From: Sciscionella sediminilitoris
GTDB lineage: Bacteria; Actinomycetota; Actinomycetes; Mycobacteriales; Pseudonocardiaceae
Assembly: GCF_000737195.2 (NCBI RefSeq)
Contig: NZ_JALM01000081.1
Coordinates: forward strand, 101,805-165,804
Length of the DNA: 64,000 nucleotides
Direction: 5' to 3'
Below are positions 35,021-44,036 of the stretch, piece by piece; within the stretch, counting starts at the first letter, position 1, and every line of letters begins with the position of its first letter. The notes beneath the pieces are model-generated. The model did no database searches and had not been told where the DNA came from. It saw only the letters and a program-made list of their open reading frames with translations. Made by a program: the position numbers and the translations under genes.

Positions 35021-35067
35021 CCACGGACGTGACATAGCCCACTTTCGGCCGAATACGGGACTCGCTC

Positions 35068-35098
35068 TTGACCATGCCGCGACGGCATGGTTTGGAAT
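35068..35098 (+). promoter_or_regulatory. MerR-type promoter with long spacer and palindromic operator
   Basis: A -35 TTGACC (35068-35073) and a -10 TGGAAT (35093-35098) are separated by 19 bases. The spacer is almost filled by a perfect 9-3-9 inverted repeat, ACCATGCCG-CGA-CGGCATGGT (35071-35091). This is the hallmark of promoters twisted open by MerR-family activators. The merR start follows 36 bases after the -10. Confidence 0.8.
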
Positions 35099-35133
35099 GG
35101 CGGGGTCGGAACGGCCGAACGGAGTGGGACGTC

Positions 35134-35868
35134 ATGGCGTGGAGTACGCGGGAGATCGCCGAGCTCGCGGGAACCAGCCTGCGGGCCGTTCGGCACTACC
35201 ACGAGGTGGGCCTGCTCGCCGAACCCGAACGCCGCGCCAACGGCTACAAGCAGTACGGCGTGCCGCACCTGGTCCGGCTACTGCGCATCAAACGCCTCGT
35301 GGACCTGGGCTTCTCACTGCCCCAGATCGCCGAGATGGGCGAGACCGAGCACCATCCCGAGGAGGCCTTGCGCACTCTCGACGCCGAACTCGCGGCCACC
35401 ATCGAACGGTTGCAGCGGGCCAGGGTGGAGCTCGGCCTCATCCTGGCGGAGTCGGTCCCCGCCGATCTGCCAGCGGAGTTCGCCACCGCGGCGGCGAACC
35501 AGCCGATCTCCGAGACGGAGCGCTCCTTTTTCACCGTGCTGAGCCGGATACTCGGCCCGAAAGGCATCGAGGCCTACACCGGCCTGATGCGCAACCCCGT
35601 CACCGATCCCACCGCCACCGAATTCGAGAACCTGCCCGCCGACGCCGGCGAGCGGACCCGTGCGGAACTGGCCGAGCGCATGGTTCCCTTCGTGCGCTCG
35701 CTCTACCGGGAGCATCCCGGACTGCGCACATTGCCCGCCGATGCCCCGCGCGGTGAACAGTTCGCCAAACAGACCGCAGGAACGGCCCTCGCGGAGATCT
35801 ACAACCCGGCGCAGGTGGATGTCATGGCCCGGCTCGGTGCCCTGCTCGCCGCCGAGGAACAGAGTTGA
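35134..35868 (+). CDS. MerR family transcriptional regulator
   Basis: A 244-residue MerR regulator. The DNA-binding domain is STREIAELAGTSLRAVRHYHEVGLL, with the second wing at about residues 40-70, then a coiled-coil dimer helix (about 75-105) and a large C-terminal domain of unknown ligand. The ATG was chosen because the MerR domain begins at once and earlier in-frame starts lie within the promoter. It is the first gene of a pair with a cytochrome P450, 27 bases apart. It probably activates its own operon when a hydrophobic compound binds. Confidence 0.88.
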   Translation: MAWSTREIAELAGTSLRAVRHYHEVGLLAEPERRANGYKQYGVPHLVRLLRIKRLVDLGFSLPQIAEMGETEHHPEEALRTLDAELAATIERLQRARVELGLILAESVPADLPAEFATAAANQPISETERSFFTVLSRILGPKGIEAYTGLMRNPVTDPTATEFENLPADAGERTRAELAERMVPFVRSLYREHPGLRTLPADAPRGEQFAKQTAGTALAEIYNPAQVDVMARLGALLAAEEQS

Positions 35869-35895
35869 GGCGCACACCCGTCCGAAGGAGAGTCG

Positions 35896-37128
35896 ATGTC
35901 GTCCCCGAACACCGCCCGCCCATTGCCGGTGCCCGATGAGCGGGCCTGCCCGTTCGGGCCCGCGCCCGAGATCGCCGCACTCCGCAGGCATTCACCGGTG
36001 ACCAGGGTGACCTGCCCGACCGGAATCGAGGCCTGGCTGGTCACCCGGTACGCCGATGTCCGTGAGGTGCTCGGGGATCCGGTACGGTTCAGCTCGCGCG
36101 GCGGGATGGCCGGTCACCTGCTCGCCAACCAGCCGCCGGACGCCCCGGTCGAAGAGGGCGACTTCCACCGCATGGACGGCACGGAGTATCTGCGCTTCCG
36201 GCGCGTCATGGGCCCCGCGATCAGCACGGTCAAACGGACCGAGCTATTCCGGCCGATCGTGCAACGCATCCTCGACGGGCTGCTGGACGAACTGGCGGGC
36301 GCCACCCCGCCGCTCGACCTGCACGAGCGGTTCTCGAATCCGCTCACCTCCTCGGTGATCGCCGAGCTGCTGGATGTTCCCGCCGCCGACCGATCCCGGT
36401 TCGCCGAACTCGCGGGCACGCTGTTCGACGGCCGCACCGATACCGCCGATCTCGGCGCGGCCCAGCTCGCGCTGTTCGGATACCTGCACGGCCTCGTCAC
36501 CGAACGCATGCGGGAACCCGGCGAGGACGTGATCAGCGTGATGGCCGCCAAGGCAGCGGAATCCGCGCAGCCGTTCACCGAACTCGAACTGACCAAGATC
36601 GCGGCCGCCCTGCTCGCCGCCGGGTTCGACTCCACGGCCCGCGCGATCACGCACGGCACTCTGGCTCTGCTGAGTCATCCCGAACAGTTCGCCGCACTCC
36701 GCGAGGATCCCTCGCTCGCCGCCAACGCCACCGAGGAACTGCTGCGCCTGCTCGGCGCCGGTTCCGGGATGCTGCGGGTCGCGACGGCCGACACCGAGAT
36801 CGGCGGAACCCCGGTCGCGGCGGGCGATTACGTGGTGGCCGCGGCACAGGCGGCCAACCACGATCCGGAACGGTTCGCCGAACCCGAGCGGCTGGCGCTC
36901 ACCCGGGAACGCGGCCAGCACCTCGCTTTCGGGCACGGCCCGCACCAGTGCCCGGGCCAGCACATCGCGCGGATGGAACTGACCGCGGTGCTGGCCACCC
37001 TGCCCCGCCGCATCCCCTCGCTGCGGTTGGCGCAGCCGCTCGAGGAGATCGAGTTCCGCACCGACACCTCGGTCTACGGACCGGTTGGGCTGCCGGTCTC
37101 CTGGGACGAGGTCCGTCCGGCCACCTGA
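35896..37128 (+). CDS. Cytochrome P450
   Basis: Soluble bacterial P450 of 410 residues. The heme ligand is Cys352 in FGHGPHQCPGQ, the ExxR pair is Glu281-Arg284, and the oxygen-binding I-helix reads AAGFDSTA at about 241-248. AAGGAG precedes the ATG. No ferredoxin or reductase gene is next to it. Regulation by the upstream MerR protein suggests a role in modifying the same hydrophobic compound. It converges on the MHS gene with nine bases between stops. Confidence 0.92.
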   Translation: MSSPNTARPLPVPDERACPFGPAPEIAALRRHSPVTRVTCPTGIEAWLVTRYADVREVLGDPVRFSSRGGMAGHLLANQPPDAPVEEGDFHRMDGTEYLRFRRVMGPAISTVKRTELFRPIVQRILDGLLDELAGATPPLDLHERFSNPLTSSVIAELLDVPAADRSRFAELAGTLFDGRTDTADLGAAQLALFGYLHGLVTERMREPGEDVISVMAAKAAESAQPFTELELTKIAAALLAAGFDSTARAITHGTLALLSHPEQFAALREDPSLAANATEELLRLLGAGSGMLRVATADTEIGGTPVAAGDYVVAAAQAANHDPERFAEPERLALTRERGQHLAFGHGPHQCPGQHIARMELTAVLATLPRRIPSLRLAQPLEEIEFRTDTSVYGPVGLPVSWDEVRPAT

Positions 37129-37137
37129 GCTCGAGAA

Positions 37138-38439
37138 TCAGCGCAGCGGATCCCGTGCCGTCTCCGGGGAACTGCGAATCGCGACCAGTGCCAGCAGCGC
37201 GCCCGCGATCAGGTAGTAGGCGGGCGAACGGCTGTCCCCGGTGACCTCGACCAGCAGCGAGGCGATCAGCGGAGCCGTCCCGCCGAGCGCCGCGGCGGCC
37301 AGGTTGTAGCCGACGGACATGGCGCTGTAGCGGGTCCTGGTGGGGAACAGCTCCACCATCATCGCGAACGGTGCGCTGCCGAAGGTACCGAACAGGACAC
37401 CGAGCACCGCCTGTCCGAGCAGCACCGCGGTCAGGTCCCCGGTGTTCAGCAGGACGAACAGCGGATAGGACAACACCACGTAACCGAGTGCGGCGGCCGC
37501 GGCAACCGGACGGCGCCCGATCCGGTCGGAGATCCGCCCGGCCAGTGGCAGCACCAGGATCGCCACCAGCAGGGCGACGCCCGCCGCGAGAAAGGAACCG
37601 CCGAGCAGATCGGTGTGTGTGGCCAGATAGGTGGGGATATAGGTCAGGATCAGGTAGTACGGCACATTGTGCGCCGCGGAAAGCGCGAAGGCCCGGGCGA
37701 TGTTCGCCCCGTTGCCGCGCACCGTCTCGCGCAGTGGCGCCTTCGCGACCACACCCTGCTCGCGCAACCGCGCGAACGCCGGTGTGTCGTCCAGGCGCAG
37801 CCGCAGATACAGCGCCGCCAGCCCGAGCGGCGCGGCGACCAGGAACGGAATCCGCCACGCCCAGGCGGTGACCACGTCCTGCCCGAGGGTGCTGGTCAGC
37901 ACGGTGACCAGGGCCGAACCGAGCAGCGCCCCGCAGAAGGCGGAGAAGTTCTGGAAACTGATCCAGTAACCACGCCGCCGGTCCGGGGCGTACTCGGCGA
38001 GGAACGCGGTGGAACCGGCCACCTCGCCGCCCGCCGAGAAACCCTGCAGCAGCCGCAACAGCACCAGCAGGATCGGTGCCGCCACCCCGATCGACTGGTA
38101 CCCGGGCAACAGCCCCACCGCGAAGGCGGAACCGCTGACCAGCAGGACCACCGTGGCGAGCACATTGCGCCGCCCGAGCCGGTCCCCGAGCGAACCGAAG
38201 AACAACCCGCCGAACGGACGGGCGAGAAACGCGACCGCGAACGCCGCGAAGGTGGAAAGCAGCGCGGCGGAGGGATCCGCCTTGGGGAAGAACACCGTGG
38301 CGATGCTCGCGGAAAGGTAGCCGTAGACCGAATAGTCGAACCATTCGATGGCGTTCCCGATCGAGGCACCGATCACCGGGCGCAGCAGGCCACGGGTCCG
38401 TTCGGCCCCGCTCGTCGAGGCCTGCGCTGGAGTGGACAT
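37138..38439 (-). CDS. MHS family MFS transporter (last gene of SDR/GntR/kinase operon)
   Basis: A 433-residue MHS symporter with twelve helices. Seen are AIEWFDYSVYGYLS in helix one, GDRLGRRNVLATVVLLV, and RLLQGFSAGGEVAGSTAFLAEYAP. MHS carriers usually move carboxylates, so the operon substrate may be a hydroxy acid or sugar acid rather than a neutral polyol. The start ATG was picked for its spacing to GGAG; another ATG directly precedes it. It follows the zinc alcohol dehydrogenase gene by 18 bases. Confidence 0.87.
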   Translation of the reverse strand: MSTPAQASTSGAERTRGLLRPVIGASIGNAIEWFDYSVYGYLSASIATVFFPKADPSAALLSTFAAFAVAFLARPFGGLFFGSLGDRLGRRNVLATVVLLVSGSAFAVGLLPGYQSIGVAAPILLVLLRLLQGFSAGGEVAGSTAFLAEYAPDRRRGYWISFQNFSAFCGALLGSALVTVLTSTLGQDVVTAWAWRIPFLVAAPLGLAALYLRLRLDDTPAFARLREQGVVAKAPLRETVRGNGANIARAFALSAAHNVPYYLILTYIPTYLATHTDLLGGSFLAAGVALLVAILVLPLAGRISDRIGRRPVAAAAALGYVVLSYPLFVLLNTGDLTAVLLGQAVLGVLFGTFGSAPFAMMVELFPTRTRYSAMSVGYNLAAAALGGTAPLIASLLVEVTGDSRSPAYYLIAGALLALVAIRSSPETARDPLR

Positions 38440-38457
38440 CATCGGCTCCAATACGGG

Positions 38458-39507
38458 TCAGGGACGAACGCGGATGAGGACCTTCATCGCCGAGCGGTCG
38501 GCGTCCAGCATCCGGTACGCCCGCTCGGCCTCGTCCAGCCCGACCTCATGGGTGATCAGGCCGTCGACCGGAAGCCTGCCCGCGGCGAGCAATGCGATCG
38601 CCTCGTCCATGTGCTCCGGGGTGTAGACCCGGGCGCCAACGAGACGCTGTTCGCGTAACGTCACCGGTTGCAGCGGCACCTCCGGCGGGGTGCCGAACAG
38701 TCCGCCGACCAGCACGGTGCCGCGCACCCGGGTCAGCAGCGGCGCCACCGCGATCGCCGAGGGATGCCCGGTCACGTCGAAGGTCACGTCCGCGCCCTCG
38801 CCATCGGTCTCGGTTTCCACGATTCCGGCGACCTCGTCCGGATCCACGGTGCGGATCCCGAGTTCGTTCAACAGCCCGCGGCGCACCGGATTGGGTTCGG
38901 CGAGCACCAGGCCGCGCGCTCCCCTTTCCCGCGCCACCAAGGCGATCAGCGCGCCGATCGGGCCACCGCCGAAGATCAGCACGTAGTCGCCATCGCGGAA
39001 TTCCGAGCGGTGCACCATGTGCACCGCGACCGCGGTCGGCTCGGTCAGCGCGAAGGTGCGCAGATCCGCATCGGCGGGAAGGGGATGTAGTTTCCCGGCA
39101 GGCACCCGGACCTGCCCGGCCGCTCCGCCGTCCACATCCACCCCGATCAGCCGCAGCTTCCGGCAGACGTGCGCGGCCCCGTTCCGGCAGGCCCAGCAGG
39201 ATCCGCAGTGCAGCAACGGTTCCACCGCAACGGGTGCGCCCACGGCCAGCCCGCTCGAACCCGGTTCGGCGATCCGGCCGACGAACTCGTGACCGAGCAC
39301 CACCGGCGGCACCACGCGCTGCAGCCCGCCGTGCCACACGAGCAGATCCGTTCCGCAGATGCCGGTGTAGGCCACGTCCAGACACACATCACCGACACCG
39401 GTTCCCGGGCGCTCGGCGGGTAGTTCTCCCGGACCGACGGTCGCGATCCGGTCCTTGTCCAGATAGGCGATCCCGGATGTTCGGGAATCCCGGACAGCAC
39501 TGTCCAT
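38458..39507 (-). CDS. Zinc-dependent alcohol/polyol dehydrogenase (MDR family)
   Basis: A 349-residue MDR dehydrogenase with both zinc sites. Catalytic zinc: Cys in GICGTD and His-Glu in GHEFVG. Structural zinc: the cysteine cluster CGSCWACRNGAAHVC. The NAD domain has IFGGGPIGAL. It resembles threonine and sorbitol dehydrogenases. AAGGAG precedes the ATG. In the operon it follows the FAD oxidase by 23 bases and would oxidise a secondary alcohol of the pathway compound. Confidence 0.9.
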   Translation of the reverse strand: MDSAVRDSRTSGIAYLDKDRIATVGPGELPAERPGTGVGDVCLDVAYTGICGTDLLVWHGGLQRVVPPVVLGHEFVGRIAEPGSSGLAVGAPVAVEPLLHCGSCWACRNGAAHVCRKLRLIGVDVDGGAAGQVRVPAGKLHPLPADADLRTFALTEPTAVAVHMVHRSEFRDGDYVLIFGGGPIGALIALVARERGARGLVLAEPNPVRRGLLNELGIRTVDPDEVAGIVETETDGEGADVTFDVTGHPSAIAVAPLLTRVRGTVLVGGLFGTPPEVPLQPVTLREQRLVGARVYTPEHMDEAIALLAAGRLPVDGLITHEVGLDEAERAYRMLDADRSAMKVLIRVRP

Positions 39508-39530
39508 GCTCTCGCTCCTTGTCCAGCCGC

Positions 39531-40988
39531 TCAGCGAAGGTTCTCCGGGACCGGGAAACCCAGCTTCCCGGGGTTCATCAGTCCGCGCGGGTCGATGCTG
39601 CGCTTGATGTCGCACAACACGTCGAAACCGGTGCCGTACTGCGCCCGCATGAACCGGCCCAGTTTCGCGCCCACTCCGTGGTGATCGTTGAGCACCGCGC
39701 CGCATTCCAGGTTCGTCGCGGCGAGCCGGTCCCAGATGCGGTCGTGCAGCGCGAGCGCCTCGTCCGGGTCCGCGGGCGGACTGTCCACATAGAACCGGTC
39801 GTAGATCATCGCGCCCCACGGGTACCAGTGCGAGAAGTGCGCGGTGTAGCGCGCGCCGAACTCGTCTTCCACGACCTTCTTCTTCGCGGCGTAGAGCTCA
39901 CCGATCCGGTCGAAGGTGCAGCAGGCGTCGGCGGTGCCGTACAGCAGCGGCGGTTTCGGCGCGTTCGACTCGGCGTGCGGGTTCTCCCTGCCGTCCCACC
40001 AGGTGCGTGCCGCCTGCTCGCCCAGTTCGGTGCCGCCCGCATTGCGTACCAGCGCGGTGATCTCCTCGGTTTCCAGGTCCACCAGCCGCTGCGCGCCGTC
40101 GCAGACCACCAGCAGCACCACGCCGTCGGTGCCGATCTCCACGCTGCGCCGCAGGTATTCCGTGCCCGCCGGGTCGTAGAGCCGCATCGCGGCCGGACGC
40201 CAGCGTGCGGCCATGATCTCCCGCCCCGCGCGCAGACCGGCATCGACATCGGCGAAGCCGAAACTCAGGAAGGCGCGCGCTTCCGGGAGCGGATCGAGGC
40301 GCATGGTGGCACTGGTCAGCACTCCGAGCGTGCCCTCGGCCCCCACCAGCAGCGGAAGCAGGCCCGGTCCCGCCGCATGGCTCGGGGTGGCCGGGGTGCG
40401 CACGAGCCTTCCCGGCGGGAGCGCGGATTCCACCGAGAGCACCATGTCCTCGGCCTTGCCGTACTTGGTGGAAACCACGCCCGAACCGCGGGCAGCGAGA
40501 TACCCGCCGAGGGTCGCCCCGCGGTGCGCGCTTCCCGGATAGTGCGCCAGGGTCAGGCCCTCGGCGTTCACCGCGGCCTCGAGTTCCGCGCCATCGGTTC
40601 CGGATTCGGCGGTGACGGTCAGGCTCGTGCGGTCGATCTCGGTGATCCGGTCGAGCCCGCGCAGATCGAGCGCGATCCCGCCGAACGGCGCCAGGGTGCC
40701 GCCCTGGGTTCCCGAGCCGCCGCCCCGGGGAACCACCGCGACCCCGTGGTCATAGGCGATCCGGAGTACCTCGGCGACCTGTTCGGCGGTGTCCGGGCGT
40801 ACCACCACGTCCGCGGTCGGCACCGGAATGTCCCGGTATTCGAGGTAGCGCGCGTACCAGGACCAGTCCATGGCCTGTTCGCGCAGTTCTTCGGCGTCCG
40901 AGCTGACCCGCTCGTGGCCGACCACCGCGCCCAGTTCGTGGCGCAGGGTCTGGTGCCGGTAACGAAGGCGCGCGTCCTTCTCGCTCAA
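39531..40988 (-). CDS. FAD-linked oxidase (VAO/GlcD/AGPS-like)
   Basis: A flavoprotein of about 485 residues. The PCMH-type FAD-binding domain includes VPRGGGSGTQGG and GATLGGYLAARGSG, and the C-terminal half ends in CDIKRSIDPRGLMNPGKLGF, typical of glycolate oxidase, D-2-hydroxyacid dehydrogenase and alkyl-DHAP synthase relatives. The TTG start has AGGAGA seven bases upstream. A GTG at 41012, which overlaps the kinase stop, is the alternative. It probably oxidises a hydroxy acid or phosphorylated polyol made by its neighbours. Confidence 0.85.
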   Translation of the reverse strand: MSEKDARLRYRHQTLRHELGAVVGHERVSSDAEELREQAMDWSWYARYLEYRDIPVPTADVVVRPDTAEQVAEVLRIAYDHGVAVVPRGGGSGTQGGTLAPFGGIALDLRGLDRITEIDRTSLTVTAESGTDGAELEAAVNAEGLTLAHYPGSAHRGATLGGYLAARGSGVVSTKYGKAEDMVLSVESALPPGRLVRTPATPSHAAGPGLLPLLVGAEGTLGVLTSATMRLDPLPEARAFLSFGFADVDAGLRAGREIMAARWRPAAMRLYDPAGTEYLRRSVEIGTDGVVLLVVCDGAQRLVDLETEEITALVRNAGGTELGEQAARTWWDGRENPHAESNAPKPPLLYGTADACCTFDRIGELYAAKKKVVEDEFGARYTAHFSHWYPWGAMIYDRFYVDSPPADPDEALALHDRIWDRLAATNLECGAVLNDHHGVGAKLGRFMRAQYGTGFDVLCDIKRSIDPRGLMNPGKLGFPVPENLR

Positions 40989-41008
40989 CGGATTCTCTCC
41001 TCGTGTTG

Positions 41009-42484
41009 TCACTGGTACTTGATTTCGGCCAGCCGGGTCCGGACATCGGCCAGCCGGGTCCGGATCTCGGTGTAGAGCCCGAGCAGCCGCCGATAGCCCG
41101 CGGTGGCCGCCTCATCCGGGATGTGTTCGTCCAGCGGGGGAAGTTCGGCGAGCCCGCCCGCCGGGGCGGGGAGCACGCCGGTGCCGATCCCGGCCAGCAT
41201 CGCGGCACCGGCCGAGGAATCGGCGAGCGCCGGATAGCGCAGCGGCAGACCGAGCACATCGCTGACGATCTGGCGCCACAACGGGTTTCGCGCACCGCCG
41301 CCGATGATCACCGCGGACGGCACCCGCACGCCCTCGGCGCGATAGCCCTGCAGGCATTCGGCGAGCGAGAGCGCAACCCCCTCGAGTACCGCGCGGGTCA
41401 GGTCCCCTCGGGTGCTCGCGGCGCCGATCCCGGTGAAGCTGGCCCGCACATCCGCGTCCCACACCGGGGATCGCTCGCCGAGCAGATACGGGTGGAACAG
41501 CACCCCGCCCGCGCCGGGAACGCTCTGCTCCGCCTCGGCGAGCAGCTCCGCGAACGGCAGACCGCAGCGCTGCTGCCACCAGCCGAGCGCGGTCGCCGCG
41601 GAATTCGTGGCCTGGCAGTGATAGGCGAGCCCGGGAACCGGATGGCTGTAGGTCAGCCAGTTCCGCGAGGGCCGCGGGTGCTCGGTCATCACGTTCACGT
41701 TCCCCGCCGTGGCGAGTTTGATCACCGCGTCACCCGGGTGCACCGCACCGGCGGCGAACGCCTCCGCCGCGGTGTCCGAAGCCCCCGCGACCACCGGAAT
41801 CCCGCGTGGCAGACCGGTGATCTCCGCGCCGCGCGCGGAAAGCTCGGCCACCACTTCGGACGGTTCGTGGATCGGCGGCAGCAGCTCGGCACCGATTCCG
41901 GCCAGGCGCACCAGTTCCGGATCCCAGTCCCCGGTCCGCGCCGCGTAGAGCATGCTCCCCTCGGCCTCGATCCGGTCGGTGGCGAGCACCCCGGTCAGCG
42001 CCAGGCGCACGTAGTCCTTGGCGAACACCAGCTTCCGCGCCCTGGCCAGGGCTTCCGGTTCGTGCGCACCGATCCAGCGCAGATGCGCCAGCGTCCACGA
42101 TGCGGAGACCGCGTTCCTGGAGCGTTCCAGGATCTCTTGCCCGGCAAGGCTTTCCAGTTCCCGTGCCTGCGGCTGGGAACGCCCGTCGGTGAGCAGGATG
42201 GCCCGCCGCACCGGGCGCTGCGATTCGTCGAGCAGCACCCCGTGATGGGCCGCCGAGCTCAGTCCGATCGCCCGGATCTCGGCCGGGTCGATCGCCGTGC
42301 ACAGTTCGGCGCACGCGGTGCCCACGGCGCGCACCCAGTCGTCGGGTTCCTGCTCCACCCCGTGCGCTCCGGCATAGTGCACCGGATAGCCCGCGCTGGC
42401 GGTCGCGGCCACCGTGCCGTCCGGCCGCAGCGCGATCAGTTTGGTGGAGGTCTGCCCGAGATCGATACCGAGCAGCAGACTCAT
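41009..42484 (-). CDS. FGGY family carbohydrate kinase (XylB-like)
   Basis: ATP-dependent sugar or polyol kinase of 491 residues. The phosphate-1 motif is LLGIDLGQTSTKLIAL, a conserved ADP-binding segment is VIIGGGARNPLWRQIVSDVLGLP, and the overall length matches xylulokinase. The ATG overlaps the GntR stop, giving translational coupling. The FGGY family covers many substrates (xylulose, ribulose, glycerol, erythritol and others), so the exact one is open. Confidence 0.9.
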   Translation of the reverse strand: MSLLLGIDLGQTSTKLIALRPDGTVAATASAGYPVHYAGAHGVEQEPDDWVRAVGTACAELCTAIDPAEIRAIGLSSAAHHGVLLDESQRPVRRAILLTDGRSQPQARELESLAGQEILERSRNAVSASWTLAHLRWIGAHEPEALARARKLVFAKDYVRLALTGVLATDRIEAEGSMLYAARTGDWDPELVRLAGIGAELLPPIHEPSEVVAELSARGAEITGLPRGIPVVAGASDTAAEAFAAGAVHPGDAVIKLATAGNVNVMTEHPRPSRNWLTYSHPVPGLAYHCQATNSAATALGWWQQRCGLPFAELLAEAEQSVPGAGGVLFHPYLLGERSPVWDADVRASFTGIGAASTRGDLTRAVLEGVALSLAECLQGYRAEGVRVPSAVIIGGGARNPLWRQIVSDVLGLPLRYPALADSSAGAAMLAGIGTGVLPAPAGGLAELPPLDEHIPDEAATAGYRRLLGLYTEIRTRLADVRTRLAEIKYQ

Positions 42485-43161
42485 GGCCAGTCCCCGGATC
42501 CGAACAACGGCGCGGCCGCGTCCAGCAGACCGTGCAGGCTCTCCCGCATGTGCCCGATGTGCCCGCGCACCAGGGTGGCCGCCCGCTCGCTGTCCCCCTC
42601 GGCCACGGCGAGCGCCAGCTCCACGTGTTCGGCGCTGCACGATTGCAGGCGCTGCCTGCGGGCCGAGTGGTTCAGCCAGAAGCGGTGCAGCCGGGAGCGC
42701 GAACGCAGCGCGACCTCACTGGCCCATTCGTTGTCCGCCAAGGTGTTCACGGTCTGGTGGAACTCGGAGTCCGCCGCGCTCCACGCGTCCAGATCGGTCT
42801 GCTCGGCAGCGGATCCCATGCGCTCGGCCAGCCCGCGCAGCGCCTCCGCCTGTTCCGGACGGGTCCCCGCCAGCCGTGCCGCGCGGCCGAACAGATAGGC
42901 GTCGACCACCTCGAGCAGATCGCACAGCGAATCCACGTCGTGATGGCTGAGCACCGCGACCTCGAAGCCACCCTCCTCGTTGCGCACCACGAGCCGGTCG
43001 TCGGCCAGCCGGTGCAGCGCCTCCCGGATCGGTGTCCTGCTCACCCCGAGCCGGTCCGCGAGCCGGTTCTCGCTGAGCCGCTGCCCGGGGGTCAGCCGCA
43101 GTTCGACGATGCTCGCCCGCAGCTGGTCGTACACCCGCGCGGACAACGACTGCTTGCTCAT
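42481..43161 (-). CDS. GntR family regulator, FadR/FCD type
   Basis: A 226-residue regulator. The winged helix-turn-helix is SENRLADRLGVSRTPIREALHRL (about residues 30-52), followed by an all-helical FCD ligand domain with the metal-binding-type residues near DSEFHQ. It lies inside the operon, overlapping the SDR gene before and the kinase gene after by ATGA. It probably binds the 30-bp palindrome in front of the SDR gene, so the operon would be controlled by its own product. Confidence 0.9.
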   Translation of the reverse strand: MSKQSLSARVYDQLRASIVELRLTPGQRLSENRLADRLGVSRTPIREALHRLADDRLVVRNEEGGFEVAVLSHHDVDSLCDLLEVVDAYLFGRAARLAGTRPEQAEALRGLAERMGSAAEQTDLDAWSAADSEFHQTVNTLADNEWASEVALRSRSRLHRFWLNHSARRQRLQSCSAEHVELALAVAEGDSERAATLVRGHIGHMRESLHGLLDAAAPLFGSGDWP

Positions 43162-43904
43162 ACGCCGCCTTTCGCCACACCGGCCAGGCGGCGGTCACCC
43201 GCGAGAATTCCGCCGTCCACCGCGATGTCCTGCCCGGTCACGAATCCCGATCCGGTGCCGAGCAGCCAGGCGGCCGTCTCGGCGACTTCCTCGGGCTCGG
43301 CCAGCCTTCCGCCGGGGGTGCGCGCCCGGATCTGCTCGGCGTACTCCGGATTCCGTTCCAGCACACCGGCCATGAACTCGGTGCGCACATAGCCGGGACT
43401 GATCGAGTTGACCCGGATACCCGCGCTCGCCCACTCCACGGCCAGCACCCTGGTCAGCGCGAGCACGCCGCCCTTGGCCGCCGAGTACGCGGCCAGGTTC
43501 GGCGTGCCGTAGTGGGACAGCATCGAGGCGATCGTGACGATCGATCCGCCCTCGGTCATCGCCTCGGCGGCGGTCCGGGCACACAGGAAGGTGCCGCGCA
43601 GGTTCACATCCAGTACCCGCTGGAAATCGCTCATCGCCAGGGAGAGCGCCGGTTCGCGGTGGGTGATCCCCGCACAGGTCACCAGACCGTGCAGGGTGCC
43701 GATCCCGTCGATCAGCTCCCGCACCCCCGCCTCATCGGTCACATCCCCGCGCCGGTACTCCACCCCGGCAACCGTGCGCTCCGGGATCTCCCGGTCCACA
43801 CAGAACACCTGATCACCGCGCGCGGCGAGACTGGCGACACAGGCCGCGCCGATACCGGATGCGCCGCCGGTGACCAGCACCGTCCGGGCTTGCTCCGCTG
43901 TCAT
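43158..43904 (-). CDS. Short-chain dehydrogenase/reductase
   Basis: A 248-residue classical SDR. The cofactor motif is TGGASGIGA, the NAG-equivalent strand is LVTCAGIT, and the catalytic Ser-Tyr-Lys is in SMLSHYG with YSAAKGG. GGAGGG precedes the ATG. It is the first gene of the operon, next to the operator, and likely performs the first oxidation of a polyol or sugar-type substrate. Acidic residue placement after the second strand suggests NAD preference. Confidence 0.9.
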   Translation of the reverse strand: MTAEQARTVLVTGGASGIGAACVASLAARGDQVFCVDREIPERTVAGVEYRRGDVTDEAGVRELIDGIGTLHGLVTCAGITHREPALSLAMSDFQRVLDVNLRGTFLCARTAAEAMTEGGSIVTIASMLSHYGTPNLAAYSAAKGGVLALTRVLAVEWASAGIRVNSISPGYVRTEFMAGVLERNPEYAEQIRARTPGGRLAEPEEVAETAAWLLGTGSGFVTGQDIAVDGGILAGDRRLAGVAKGGV

Positions 43905-43922
43905 GACACCCTCCAAGAATCT

Positions 43923-43952
43923 GTACCCAAGCTTGTATACAGGCTTGGGTAC
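43923..43952. promoter_or_regulatory. 30-bp palindromic GntR operator
   Basis: Arms GTACCCAAGC (43923-43932) and GCTTGGGTAC (43943-43952) are perfect inverted repeats. The centre holds the 8-base palindrome TGTATACA (43934-43941) with the same axis, so 28 of 30 bases are symmetric. TGTATACA-like cores are typical of FadR-type GntR operators. It is 19 bases before the SDR start. Confidence 0.8.
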
Positions 43953-44036
43953 CAGGGAGTCAACGGGTGCCGGGGAGAACGGTCAGGCGGTCGCCCGGGG
44001 CTCCCCGCGCCGGAGAGCTCCGGGCAGCCGCCGTGT

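Noticed and set aside
35068..35133. Longer MerR start at 35068
   Set aside because: The extra codons are exactly the -35, operator and -10; the MerR domain begins at 35134.
35134..37128. Secondary metabolite cluster around the P450
   Set aside because: No polyketide, peptide or terpene synthase gene lies nearby; flanking operons are catabolic.
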